Assembly (NCBI GenBank): GCA_009763385.1
Contig: CM019826.1
Span: forward strand, 58,773,127 to 58,837,126
DNA: 64,000 nucleotides
Direction: 5' to 3'
DNA from: Coix lacryma-jobi var. lacryma-jobi
Lineage: Eukaryota > Streptophyta > Magnoliopsida > Poales > Poaceae
Shown here: positions 18,568 through 29,715 of the stretch, piece after piece
Position numbering within the stretch: position 1 is the stretch's first letter
Layout of the letters: the number at the start of each line of letters is the position of its first letter
Made by a program: the position numbers and the translations under genes
Notes under the pieces: model-generated
Database searches by the model: none
Seen by the model: only the letters and a program-made list of their open reading frames with translations
What the model was told of the DNA's origin: nothing

Positions 18568-21531
18568 TCAGTTGTTCAAGAATTGAGTTATAGCCACCAA
18601 AGCATCGGCTTTAACCTGGTTAGCATGCTCCAGTGCTCTTCGGTCCTCCTCTTCGGTACCTTGTGCTTGTGAAAGCCTTGCATTGAGCTTGATGTCCTCA
18701 TCAAGCGCCAGTGACAGTTTGGAGGATGTTGCCTCAATGATGCTCGGCAAGCCTGATAGCCGAGAGGTACATGACTGAATGTCAGAGTTGACCTGGGCTA
18801 ATTGGGTTTCCAGCTCGGATCTCTTTTCTTGTAGTTCTTTCAACTGAGTCTCCAGAGCCAATTGAGAGTTCTTGGCCTCTTGAAACTTAGAATACAGATC
18901 ATTGACCTCCTGGGTGCACTTGGACTTGGCCGTCTGAAGGTCAGCGCTTCTAGTTGCTCGTTTCACTTTGGCAAAGCAGTCATCCAGTGTGGAAACAGCC
19001 TCTAGGTGGAGCCTCAAATTTTCTGGAATGTCCTCAGCAATGGGTTCAAGGAAATTTTTGACCTCATCGGCATCTCTAACTAAGGACAAGATGTCTTGGC
19101 TCAGGAAGTCTGTTACGTTGCTCAGGATATCTTGGACAAGTGTTGATGGTCTTTTGGCCACTGTTCTTTTACTCAGGAACTCGTTGACATCAAATGCATA
19201 TTTGGAAGCCGGGCTGGCAGAAGTCTGTGATAATTCAGACAGGTTAGCCGATTGAGGTAAGGTATGAAGGAGGAATGAAATGAGAAGTTAGTCCTTACCT
19301 GATGAGTCGGTTATTTGGTGGGGGTTTGGTCTGGTTGAGAACCGGATGGACCAGCAGGGTCTGGGGTTGAGCCGATGAAGGTCTCATTAATCGCGGCATC
19401 TGTGAAATCGCTGATTAGCCAAGAGAGGCAGGAATCTGCTGGTTGAAGGGACAATTGAGGGACCTACCAGTGTTGACATCATCCGGGTTCTGGGTGTCCA
19501 TTTCCTCGGCATCTTCATGCTCATCATTTTCCAAGGTAATAAAGATTGGGGGCACCGTCGTTTGAACGTTTTCTTGTTCAGGAGAAGAAGCCTGTAATGG
19601 TATACAAGCCAGTCAAGAATAAGTTGATAATGATGGAAGGATTAGAACATCTTACCTTTGGAGGAGGTGTGTTTTGCTTGGTCTTGGTTCGCCTGGAGCT
19701 GGAAGTGCCCTTAGTGGCCTTTCTTTTCTCTCCTTTAGCTGAGAGGGTGGTTAATGAGACTGTTTGGGATTTCATAAGCTGAGTCAATGAAGGAGCATTG
19801 TGTCCCAGGACAGTGATTGGCCCTGCTTGATGATATTGGATAGGCCTGATGTCAGAATTGGGTGTGAAGTCCTGTGGAAGTTTTGAAAAGTTAGAAATCT
19901 CAAGGATCAAATACCAAAGCAACAGGTGGCTTGTTATTGTACCTCGCTGTCAGAGCTGAAGTCTGCTTGAAGTTCCAGGCACATGGGATGGACTGGGCTG
20001 TTGAAGATATGATCATGCCATTCTTGCCACCAGGACTCAAAAAGAGGATGAGCAGACTGGATCAAATGAAATGGTACTGGTTTGTAGTCTGGCAGATCTT
20101 GCCCCAGGCTGAATACTCGATGGGCCTGCATCCCTATTGTAATACGCTCTTTGGACTGAATCTGCTCCCTGGGCTTGATGATGGTGGAAAAGATGAGTTT
20201 TGGAGGGAGCTGTTCACAACCTAATTGCCTAGCTGCTATGTGAGGATAATAGAATTCATAAGTGTGCTTCACTTGTCTTCCTCTGTTGAATTCGGCTGGT
20301 AGGGTGCAGGGTTTGATAAATGAGTTGAAAACTCCTGTGGCCATTTCATCTATGTAGCCATCATCAAAGCTGAATTTGATAGGGAAAGTGAGATTGTCAT
20401 TCTCCCTGTAGGGTAACCAGAGCACCTGATTAAAGCCCTTGAAGAATAATTTGAAGAGACTGCCAATACTCTTGTTTATGGTTATAGCAGTGGCTGCTTC
20501 CCCATAAGTTTGGCAAGCTTTCTCTGTGGCCTCTTCATCCTCAGCGAAGTTGCTGGAGGGAAAGCTGAGGTTGTCCAATGGCACAGCAATGATTTGGTGC
20601 ATGTATAGCTGAAACCACATTTGAACAAACCACCAGGGGCCATTGACACAATCAATTGGTGGCAGTCCATCTGTGCTATCATGAGTGGCATGATACATTT
20701 GAGTGGAGATCTGATGCATCATGTGGTATATGGATCCCAGGAAGAGCCTGCCTAGAGGGAGTTGCTTTCCTTTGGATAATTTATCAGCCAGTGCGATGTA
20801 GTTAAGGGTTGGCTCGTTGGATCTCCCACAAAAGATAAATCTGCATAGCCACATGTTTAGAAAAGCCCTGTGCTCTGTTTCTGCTACTAGGCCTGATATT
20901 TTGTTGTGGATCTCTACATACTTCATCCATCCAACGCTGACATCAATGGATCTCTGAGGAATTTTCTCTAGCAGTTCGTCGGCGTTCATGATCGAGGTAA
21001 TGTTCAGGCCACTCATCATGAAGACATCGGCTAGTGTGATTGTCATTATGCCGTGGCCAAACACGAAAGCATTGAGGGCATCTGACCAAAAATGAGAAGC
21101 TGCTATGAGCAATGACTCATTTTTGGGCATGCCGGCCAGGGACAGTTCTAGAGCGTGATGGATATCTTGGGTTTCCCAGTGAGGCCCAAATTTCGCCTGA
21201 ATTCTTCTGTACCAATTCCTCCAGCCGGTGACCGCGGGCAGGGGCCAGTTCTTGAAGGTATACCGCCACCTGTTCGATGAAATGACTCCATACTTGAAAG
21301 GGGTTCTGTTGGTCTCCATACCGATGATATTGGTTGGATTGGAGTTTCCCATCGATCCCAAGAAGTAGGAATCGGGATCCGCATCGCAAGGAATTAGAAT
21401 TTCATCCCTAAGGGCCTGAAAGGAGAAGGTGTGCGGGGGAAGATAAATGAGCCGAACGCCGATATAAATTGACCGAATGCGTTGAAAGGAAAAGTGAAAT
21501 TTACCTCTGGGATTTCATCGTGGGTCGCCAT
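18568..21531 (-). CDS. Antisense plant mobile domain (PMD) gene, six exons, one in-frame stop
   Basis: Exons by splice signals: 21531-21505, 21415-19943, 19871-19656, 19591-19468, 19399-19299 and 19224-18568. All five introns are short (55-90 bp) and GT-AG. Every phase joins, giving 866 codons including the stop. Exon 2 carries the plant mobile domain, with ALNAFVFGHGIMTITLADVF followed by MMSGLN, and a long helical region to about residue 490. Exons 3-5 encode a Lys/Ser-rich then acidic linker. Exon 6 encodes about 130 residues of coiled coil (LETQLKELQEKRSELETQL). PMD proteins are shared by plant nuclear regulators (MAIN and MAIL1 type) and transposable elements. A TAA at 19313-19311 in exon 5 (codon 643) breaks the otherwise continuous frame, so this copy may end after the linker. 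The start lies only 105 bp from the 3' LTR. Confidence 0.75.
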
Positions 21532-21624
21532 TGTGAAGCTCGGGCGGAGTTTGAAGCAGTGCTGACCTAGAATGCGCGGCGGACTTGTGGTCAATTTCAG
21601 AACAAATGCCTTTGTGCAGAAATT

Positions 21625-21635
21625 GAGGGGGCATG
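21625..21635 (+). other. Polypurine tract of the Tat element
   Basis: GAGGGGGCATG lies directly before the right LTR at 21636. It is the usual site for plus-strand priming. Confidence 0.75.
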
Positions 21636-23063
21636 TGTTAACATAGAATTTTCGCACTATGACAAGTGGGCCAGCACGGCACAGGTTCGGGAGAAATCAC
21701 CACCTGAGGGATTCGGTAAACAGCAAGCACGGTCGGCTAATCCAATCGATTCGGTAAGGCTGTGGAGGCGACTAGTCAAACGGGGGGTGGATTCGGCAAT
21801 ATGGCGCTGCGGTCGGCTACCTCAGGCTAAGTCGGTTTGCGACAAATACGGCATATCAGAAGATTCGGCAACAGAAGATCTCGTCATTGTTAGCACGTGC
21901 CGATTATTAAGGGAGGCTTAGAGTAAAAGGCATCGTGTTTTAGATAAGTTTCCTGTTTTGTCGTTGTAATCGTGTCCTCCTAGGACTCGTAGAGCACCAG
22001 GGTATAAATATAAACCCTGAGACTATTGTAAAAACGTTCACAACCAATACAACCAAACCGGCCCCGTGCCATCTTCGAGTCCAAGTCGTGTCGTCATGTT
22101 CTTCAAGAGGAGCCATCGACCCGTCGACCTCCGTAAGTCCCGACAACCTTGCTATTATGCCTAGTATCGTGCGGCGGATTTAGGCATGATGCAAGTAGTC
22201 TCGTTTGTTGGTAATGATCGTGCGGCGGATCATTATTCAATGATCGGGAAGTCTTAGTTCATGACAAGATTACGAGTAAGTACCATGCGGCAGGCACTTA
22301 TTTGGTAACCTTGGCATAAACTAGACAGTTATCGGCTCTATTAGGTTTGGTGAGATCTAATAGATTCATTAAGTTACCTTGTGTTATGCGTATTATAATG
22401 TGTATTTCGTTGTAACACTTTATTGCCCAATCTAGATCTTGTTCGGTTCGGCTTCATCTTGTATAAGATCTATCCTGTCCTTTCACGATTATTTTTGTAA
22501 GGCCTTTATACGATAGATCTACTGTTTGCAACAGCCGATTCGATCAGATCTAGATTGCCACGTGGTGAGGGTTCATGCACGTTGAGTATGCTTGATCTAT
22601 GATATAGCTAGGTGTCGTGCGGCAGGCGCAGGCTTTAGATTAGGTTAATCATGCTTAGTTTGTACGTCCGATCCCCATGGACCCCAACTCGGTTGCACAA
22701 TCGAGATTGGTTAAGCTTTAATTCATATTTAAATACGCCATGCAAGTACAATTCTCATGCAAATGTGTTCGGCAACCTGTTGTTCATGTATCTCTGTTGA
22801 TGTTGCCGAACAACTTTTAAACCTGTTGGCAGATAGCTTTCATAGCTATATGTCGTCATAAGTGGCTTCAGGGCCGTATATTTTGGAACTGTTTGGTCAT
22901 ACCCGGTACGTTCCAGCTTTATATTTAACGGTTTCTCCCCCTTGTTAGTTGCAGGACAAACTGACTGGCACACACCGGACTTCTGAGCACCCGGGTCACG
23001 TTTGAAGCCAGCTTCTCCGGCTTGCTGTGTGATTGGCACAGTGCGCCATTTTTGGTGCCAACA
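21636..23063 (+). repeat. Right (3') LTR of the Tat element
   Basis: 1428 bp, about 98.5% identical to the left LTR by eye. It has the same TATA box (22003-22010) and hairpin array (22159-22629); the loop of unit 3 has changed by one base. It is followed by the target duplication AATAG. Confidence 0.95.
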
Positions 23064-23068
23064 AATAG
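23064..23068. repeat. Target site duplication, right copy (AATAG)
   Basis: Exact repeat of 8867-8871. Removing the element and one copy restores the continuity of Athila RT. Confidence 0.95.
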
Positions 23069-24063
23069 AAGTTATAGAACAGCTCCCACCTCCCACGAAT
23101 GTTAAAGGCGTTCGCAGTTTCCTTGGCCACGTCAGTTTTTATAGAAGGTTTATAAAAGATTTTTCTCAAATTGCTAGACCTTTAACAAACCTGCTAGCTA
23201 AAGACGCACCCTTTGACTTTGACGACAGATGCTTAGACTCTTTTTACCATATCAAGAAAGCACTTATCTCTGCACTAGTCATTCAACCCCCTGACTAGTC
23301 GCTACCTTTTGAGATAATGTGCGATGCTAGTGACTATGCTGTAGGAGCTGTCCTAGGACAGACCCAGGATAAGAAACACTATGCCATTTCCTATGCCAGT
23401 AAAACGCTAACCGGACCATAGCTAAACTATGCAACAACAGAAAAAGAACTTTTAGCTGTGGTATTTGCTATAGACAAGTTTAGATCTTACTTGGTAGGAG
23501 CCAAGGTGATCGTCTACACCGATCACGCAGCTCTGAAATACCTACTCACTAAGAAAGATGCTAAACCACGGCTAATAAGATGGATCCTACTCCTCCAAGA
23601 ATTTGATCTAGAGATTAAAGATAAAAAGAGAGTAGAGAACTCTGTAGCCGACCACTTGTCTAGAATGCAAACTGAGGATAAACAGGACCTTCCCATCAAC
23701 GACTATCTTTGGGATGACACACTCCTCAAAGTTTCAGACACCTACCCGTGGTATGCAAACATCGTCAACTACATAGTCTCAGGCTACGTACCACCTGGAG
23801 TAGACAAAAAGAAGCTTATCAAGGAGAGCTCGGTGCATCTATGGGATGACCCGTATCTCTATAGAGTATGCCAAGATGGCATACTAAGAAGGTGTGTGCC
23901 CATGAACGAAGCAGTCAAGATCATGGAGAAGTGTCATGGAGCAGAGTATGGAGGCCATTATGGAACATTCCGAACCCATGCCAAGATTTGGCAAAGTGGA
24001 TTGTATTGGCCTACCATGTATGAAGACACCAAGGACTTCGTGAAGAAGTGTGCAAGGTGTTAG
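23069..24063 (+). pseudogene. Athila-like RT thumb, RNase H and integrase zinc region
   Basis: Continues the RT interrupted at 8871. The RT thumb (GVRSFLGHVSFYRRF) is followed by RNase H (MCDASDYAVGAVLGQ, TEKELLAVVFAIDKF, VYTDHAALKYLL, VADHLSRM) and the integrase zinc region (GGHYGTFRTHAKI, then KKCARC). Stops lie at about 23296 (TAG), 23420 (TAG) and 24061 (TAG). The last falls directly after the final cysteine of the zinc motif. All are explained by single C:G to T:A changes from residues usual in the family. Confidence 0.85.
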
Positions 24064-25031
24064 AAACATGGGAACATCAATGCCCGTGATGCAATGCCAC
24101 TCACAAACAACCTACAAGTAGAGTTGTTCGACGCCTGGGGAATTGACTACATGGGTCCTTTCCCCCCGTCTCAAGGTTGTGAGTATATTCTGGTGGCAGT
24201 AGACTACGTATCCAAATGGGTTGAAGCCATGCCGTGCAAGTCAGCGGATTCGTTGCACGCAATGAAGATGTTCAAGGAAATAATATTCCCACAGTTTGGC
24301 ACCCCAAGGTTAGTAATCAACGATGGAGGAAGCCACTTCATTGACAGAAAGTTTCGACGCTACTTAACAGAAAGAGGGATAAGGCACAATATTGGAACAC
24401 CTTATCACCCACAAACAAGCGGACAAGCAGAAACATCAAACAAGCAAATCAAGAATATTCTGCAAAAGACTGTCAATGAAATGGGGACAACATGGAGAAG
24501 CATGCTATCAGATGCACTGTGAGCATACATGACCGCATACAAGACTCCAATTGGTATGACCCCATACCAACTTGTATACGGCAAGACATGCCATCTGCCC
24601 GTGGAATTGGAGCATAGAGCACACTGGGCAATAAAGAGATGGAATATGGATTTGCCCGCAGCTGGAAGAAATAGGAGAATGCATATCTCTGAACTGGAAG
24701 AATGGAGAGAGAAAGCCTATCACAATGCTAGGAGCTATAAAGAGAGAACCAGGAAATGGCATGACAAGAGGATCAAGCAAAAGGAGTTCCATCCGGGAGA
24801 CAAGGTTCTTATGTTCAACTCAAGAGTCAAGCTCTTTGGCCATGGAAAACTAAAAAGCAAATGGGAAGGACCATTCCTCGTGATCGATGCTGCAACGCAT
24901 GGAGCTGTCACGCTTCAGGACACCGACGGCAACATCTTTAAGGTAAATGGCCACCGTCTTAAAGTTTTTCATGAACATGATCCCGTAGAAAATGAAGTAG
25001 ACATGGTAGAGTTCAAACTATACAAAACCTA
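24064..25031 (+). pseudogene. Athila-like integrase core and C-terminus
   Basis: The catalytic core is readable in one frame with all three acidic positions: GIDYMGPF near 24140, INDGGSHF near 24320 and GQAETSNK near 24425. A TGA at 24520-24522 interrupts it where relatives have tryptophan. The C-terminal part follows (FHPGDKVLMFNSRVKLFGHG, then KWEGPFLV) to the stop at 25031. The only lesion seen in this half is that one stop. Confidence 0.85.
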
Positions 25032-25586
25032 AAACCTACAAGTCTCTTCTCTTCATTGCTTGAACCAAATCCTAAAAGCTACATGTCCTCGATTTCATGT
25101 CATGGTTCAAGAAGTTATAGGCTAGTATTACCTTAGGCTTTGAGGTGGGGCCCACAGACCCCAGTTAGGGGGTCGGGCGATCCCTATATGGGGCCCACCT
25201 GCAACAAGAGTTGCACAATCGCGTAGACGGGCTCGAGCTGGGGACGTGACCGCGCCGGACACCCATCAAGGGGGTCGGGTGACCCCGCCTCGGGGAGGTT
25301 CGACTCGCAGATGAGATCACCGCGGCACAACCCCTGGAGATAAACCCCAAATTCGAAACCTGAGGGGTCGGGCGATCCCTCCTTACGGGATTGGGACAGC
25401 GGCGCAACGAGCTCTGTGAAGTTGCGAGCTTCCCGCGACAATCTCGTGAAAAATCTGTGTCGTAGTCGCCCGCAGCCGCTATTTAGCCTTGCACCCCTCC
25501 CCTTCTTCCTCCTACTCGCAATTCCACGCAAAGCCAGAGCCTCCTAGCCTTCCCTGCACTCTCCACCGCGACCTAAAGCACTAGCC

Positions 25587-26380
25587 ATGGCACCCACTAG
25601 CAAGCCTACGCGTCCTGCATCATCCACACCACGACGGGCTCTAGCCGAAGATCTAGAGCAGGCCCTTGCAATCAACGTGATCGATGCGGTGCCGCTGGCC
25701 ATGGTACCTCCACCAGGGAGGCTGGTCGGGCCGGCGGTGGGGTCGCCCGATCCCACCAGGGGTCGGCCGACCACCCCCCGTCCATCGCCTCGCGCGGCGG
25801 CATCGTCCCGCTTGCTGACTCCGAGAAGGGGGATCAGGAAATCCCCCGGCTGCTCCATCACGCTGACTAGGCCGACCATGGGCCAACTCGCGCTGAAGAG
25901 GAAGGCCCCGCTGGAGGAGAACCCGCGCGCGATCACCACGACAACGGGGAGTATGGAGTACACTTCGTCGTACTCCCTGTCGATGCCCACGTTCTGGAAG
26001 ACCCATCGGATCATGGCCGGTGGGCATGGCCGAGGGAAGGTGCTCATCCCTTCTCTCAACACGGAAGAGAAGGGCGAGCTGCGGGAGTCCCTGGAGTCCC
26101 AGGCTACTATTCGGCGGAGGATGGACCCCCATCGATCAAAGGGCCGCCGGGACAATTCGAGGAGGAAGACGAGAAGACGGATCTGGAGAGGCTGATGCAC
26201 GTCACCTCAACCCTGCAAGCAAAGAACAGGGTGTTGGAGGAGACGGTGTCAGAGTTAAAGATGGCAAATAAAGACTTAGAAGATGACTTTCGCCATCTTA
26301 GGATTAGCACCTCTGCGAAGCTCAAACGCTTCGCTAGGGCTATGGGGCGGGATGACCTCCTAGACCCCCCGTCACCATAA
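25587..26380 (+). pseudogene. Athila-like 3' ORF with coiled coil
   Basis: A region after integrase with coding potential but broken frames. One frame runs from ATG 25587 for 202 residues. Past about 25935 the more protein-like reading is another frame (DNGEYGVHFVVLPVD onward) that leads without a stop into the coiled coil (LQAKNRVLEETVSELKMANK) ending at 26380. Athila elements often carry an extra ORF here, sometimes called env-like. I see no signal peptide or membrane segment, so I do not call it env. Confidence 0.5.
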
Positions 26381-28147
26381 ATAGTTTAGCTTAGGTTAGA
26401 ATAAAGTTTCATATTAGATTTATTTTGAATTTCCAAGTTTCATCTTAGATTTATTTCTTTTGAATTTCCCTTTTAAATTTCCAATGTATTTCCCTTCTTA
26501 AAGAATAAATAAAATTTATTTCGTCTCTACTGGTGTGTTTGCCACCAGTAGAGCACTTTGCATTTTACCTTTGCGTTATATTCAGAGTTCATGGAAAAAT
26601 TCAAGTGTGGGGGGGGGGTCGGACGACCCCCAGATTTCATCATTTAACCACACTGAACTGTTGAGCACAGGCTGACACGCTGCAGTGCACAAAACAGAGG
26701 TAAGCAAGGGGTCGGGCGACCCCCGTTCTCTTGAATTTTTTAAAAGTGTTTTTGAAGATGTAAAACTGAATGGAGGAAAAAGCAAATGGCAATGAAACCC
26801 ACCATTTGGTGGGGTCGGCCGACCCCACCATGGTGACCTGGGCCCACCAGCTCACCTCTGCACAGTAAGCTCAACACTGCTGTCTGGTTCGTTTCCCCTT
26901 TTCTCCTCTCGATTCAAGCAGTTTCACAATCATTCCATATTTTGAATAAAATAAAATAAAAAGCTACAAAGTGACTTGAGTTATGATATGCTAAGAATGT
27001 TAATGACATAAAACCATGTTCTTACATATGTTTATACTCATGGGTAAACTGAATTAGGAAACCGTATTGACTAAGTTGTTGTTAAAAGTGAGATAAATCT
27101 TGGCTTAAGACTCAAACCTGTTTTTGTTTAAGGTGCTTAGAGATTTGTTTTTAAAAATATCTCAAAACCATAGTATCATTTACTCCTCTATAGTGAGAAA
27201 TACCTATCAAAACCATACATATGCATATATGATCAAAACCTTTTACACACATGCTACTTGTTTTTATCTTGAGTTTGGTAAAACCTTGTTGACCCTAGTC
27301 GAGAATTTTGTCATAATCCCAAGATCAAGATCACGTACACACCATCTACATATGCAACTTCTACACTGGAAGTATGCCTGCACATGCCATTCATTTCCAC
27401 TCTATAGATGCTCCGTACTTTAAAGTTCTACAATATCTCTCTCTCTAACTCTGGTTAGTAAAAAGAGACATTAAGGCTAAAAAAAGAAAAAAAATGTGGA
27501 CACATGAAGGTCCAGTATTAAAAAAAAATTGTGGACACATGAAGGTCCACTAAAAAAATATGGACACATCAAGGTCCATTGTTGAAAAATGCTAGCCATG
27601 TCTCAAGGTAAAATAAAGTAGAGAGAGAGATTATATTAAAGGAGCATTCTAGTCCACATACTTTCCACACACATGCACATCTTGATCTAGGATTATGACA
27701 TTCTTCTCCTTGGATCCTTGTTTTGACTTTACAATATATGCAAAACAAGTATGCTACTTTGTTTATCCCTACCAAGCTCCACATAAGCCTGATAGATTAG
27801 GATAAAACAAAAATAAGGCAATCACATGCTATGCCTTGGTGAGGAACCAAACACCTATAAGAGTGTCTTGAGAGTACTATATGAGGAGTAAGAATGAACT
27901 ATGTGTTTTCCTTTCAAACTGTCCTAAAAACTCTAAGTACCAAGAACAAGAATTCAGGGAGATGACTTTGCTTTGAGATTTGTTCCTTTTCTCAACATCT
28001 AAAGGATATATGATAGACAATACCACATAACCCATTTGTATAAACTATGTTAGGAATGATGCTTTATGATCATTATCATTTTAAGTATGTAATAATCACT
28101 TGTTCACTTTCTCTAACCTTTACTCGAGGACGAGCAAAGATTCAAGT
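26381..28147 (+). other. Athila-like 3' untranslated region
   Basis: AT-rich, non-coding. It holds three of the GGGGTCGG palindromes (26615, 26708, 26811) and a triple direct repeat of TGGACACATGAAGGTCCA at 27497-27514, 27532-27549 and 27561-27578, separated by A-rich spacers. Each unit pairs TGGAC with GTCCA. No gene is visible. Confidence 0.7.
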
Positions 28148-28158
28148 GTGGGGGATCT
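28148..28158 (+). other. Polypurine tract of the Athila-like element
   Basis: GTGGGGGATCT directly before the 3' LTR start at 28159. Confidence 0.75.
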
Positions 28159-29715
28159 TGTTGACGAAAGTTATAGCATGTTTTACCCTATCAAAACACT
28201 GTCAACAGGCCTCGGTTTCAAGGAAGTATAGCATATCATGAGCATATTTATCACTAATAAGTTCCACTTGTACTCTTAGCTTGTGAACTTGTAGGAGATG
28301 ACAAAATGAACAAAATGAGGCCAGGTGGGCCCACCAAGGGGGTCGGCCGACCCCACCTTGGGGCCACCTCGGCCAGGGTGACATGGCACGATCCAAGAGA
28401 AGCATGTTCAAGCCAATATCAACCCTTGGATCAAACATGTGCTTTTACTCAATGGTGCAAGATGAGAAGCACATGGATTCATGGGTCCACACCGAAACCA
28501 AATGCAACCATCACCACAAGACTTGCTCCATGACATGTAGGGTCACCAAGGGAGAGAAGAAGGTGGGCCAGCCCTGTCATAGTGGGGGTCGGCCGACCCC
28601 CCCCCCCTTGGTGGGCCCTGGCTACACTGTTCAGCCTGGTGACATCAGCACCTTCTAGAAGCAAAGTGGTGGGCCCACCTGTCATTGGCTGGGGTCGGCC
28701 GACCCCAGGGTGAACCCCATCCAATGTCAGTTATTTGCACATGTTTCACATGTGAAGAAATCAAGACCATCCATCCATGGCGGTTACTATGGCGGTTTGA
28801 TCCAATGGCCAAGGAAGGAGAGCACGCGGATCGCTGACGTGGCACTGGAGTAGCTCCTACTCCACCTCCAAGCTATAAATACCCCCCTAGAGCTCTTCAT
28901 TTGTATGCATCCAAGGAGAGAAAGCCTACTTAGTAGCTTTAGTGTTAGAAGAGAGGGAAGGGAGTGAGGAGTTCCATGGAGGAGTCCTGGCCTATCGGGA
29001 GTCTTCTCCAAGGTGCGCCTCAGCAGATGCGATTCTTCTTGTAAGTATTACATCTGAGTCCTTCTAGTATTTAATATTCTGGTTTGGTAATTTAAGTTTA
29101 CAGTTCTTTTACTTGGCATATTGCTTTACTTTGTTGAAGTGCTCTAGGCCTAATAAGCTTAGCTTTAGAGCAGTAAAATTAGTGTAGACGTGGTGTCTAG
29201 GCTATATCTTGCCAGTGTGGACTTCTTGTCGCACTTGTGTAGACGCCTGGTGGTAGGGTGACAGACACAACCAGTGCTTGGAGTTCCTCTCAAGTGTTAT
29301 AGGCAAGTGGAAAATAATAGTTGGGTAGCAGCATTGCCGCCTCAGTAGTTGTTAGGTGGAAAACCTTTTAATGAACTATTGTTTCGTCCTTCGCCCCAGT
29401 AAGGAATGAGGTGGTAAACCTCAGTACTCTTAAAAAACCAATACCAGATATTGATATTAGGAAAACCTCTCTATCCCAGTTATCATATACCCTTTGATCA
29501 TCCTTTGACGACCCTACTTCTAGTTAATGCACTTCACGTTCCCTGTGGAAATACGATACCTGAAATACTCCCGGTGAAAGGCTACAATTAACTACCATAC
29601 GCTTGCGGTATATCCATTTGCCACTTCTGGTGTCAACAAGTTTTTTTTCTGGCGCTGTTGCCGGGGATTAGGCTCCATAGTCTAGTTCTAGTGGTTGCAT
29701 TAAGAAGTGTCAACA
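28159..29715 (+). repeat. Athila-like 3' LTR (1557 bp)
   Basis: From TGTTGACG to GTGTCAACA. It contains three GGGGTCGGCCGACCCC palindromes, a TATA-like CTATAAATACC at 28873-28883, and the primer-site copy near its end. Its last 746 bp match 5545-6291. Confidence 0.92.

Larger units (their letters stand above)
8872..23063 (+). mobile_element. Tat-lineage Ty3/gypsy retrotransposon with two antisense genes
   Basis: A complete 14.2-kb element. LTRs are 8872-10298 and 21636-23063, each about 1.43 kb with TGTTAACA and TGCCAACA ends. The 5-bp duplication AATAG (8867-8871 and 23064-23068) is perfect. Primer site at 10306, gag-pro 10343-13648, RT with two RNase H domains 13649-15514, integrase to 16945, hairpin cluster 16976-17087, antisense genes 17214-18096 and 18568-21531, polypurine tract 21625-21635. 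The second (archaeal-type) RNase H after the first is the hallmark of the Tat lineage. The LTRs differ at about 21 sites by eye (about 1.5%), so the insertion is recent. gag-pro-pol stays in one frame but has two TAG stops. Confidence 0.95.
25169..28706. repeat. Eleven scattered copies of a GGGGTCGGCCGACCCC-type palindrome
   Basis: Copies begin at 25169, 25271, 25364, 25739, 25759, 26615, 26708, 26811, 28339, 28585 and 28691. The half-site GGGGTCGG is constant. The centre is C, G, A or a C-run variant, and the right half is CGACCCC or CGATCCC. The copy at 26811 extends to a perfect 22-bp palindrome (26808-26829). They occupy the 3' part of the Athila element, including its 3' ORF and the upstream half of its LTR. 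Confidence 0.9.
5545..29715 (+). mobile_element. Athila-like Ty3/gypsy element, split by a nested Tat element
   Basis: Plus-strand element. It has a 5' LTR remainder 5545-6291 (its front lies beyond the copia insertion), a tRNA-Asp-type primer site 6300-6317, gag, protease-like and RT regions 6394-8871, the Tat insertion 8872-23068, RNase H and integrase 23069-25031, a coiled-coil 3' ORF 25587-26380, a 3' untranslated region, a polypurine tract at 28148-28158, and a 3' LTR 28159-29715. The 746-747 bp of LTR overlap differ at about 20 positions by eye (about 2.7%). Gag and pol contain frame changes and stops, so the element is dead. Element sequence without the insertion is about 9.9 kb. Confidence 0.9.

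Noticed and set aside
25544..26200. 218-residue minus-strand frame over the Athila 3' ORF
   Set aside because: It overlaps a plus-strand coiled-coil region that continues into 26380, and it has no domain. GC-rich sequence keeps several frames open here.
25587..26380. Envelope gene of an Athila element
   Set aside because: No signal peptide, membrane segment or glycoprotein pattern. What is visible is a proline-rich part and a coiled coil.
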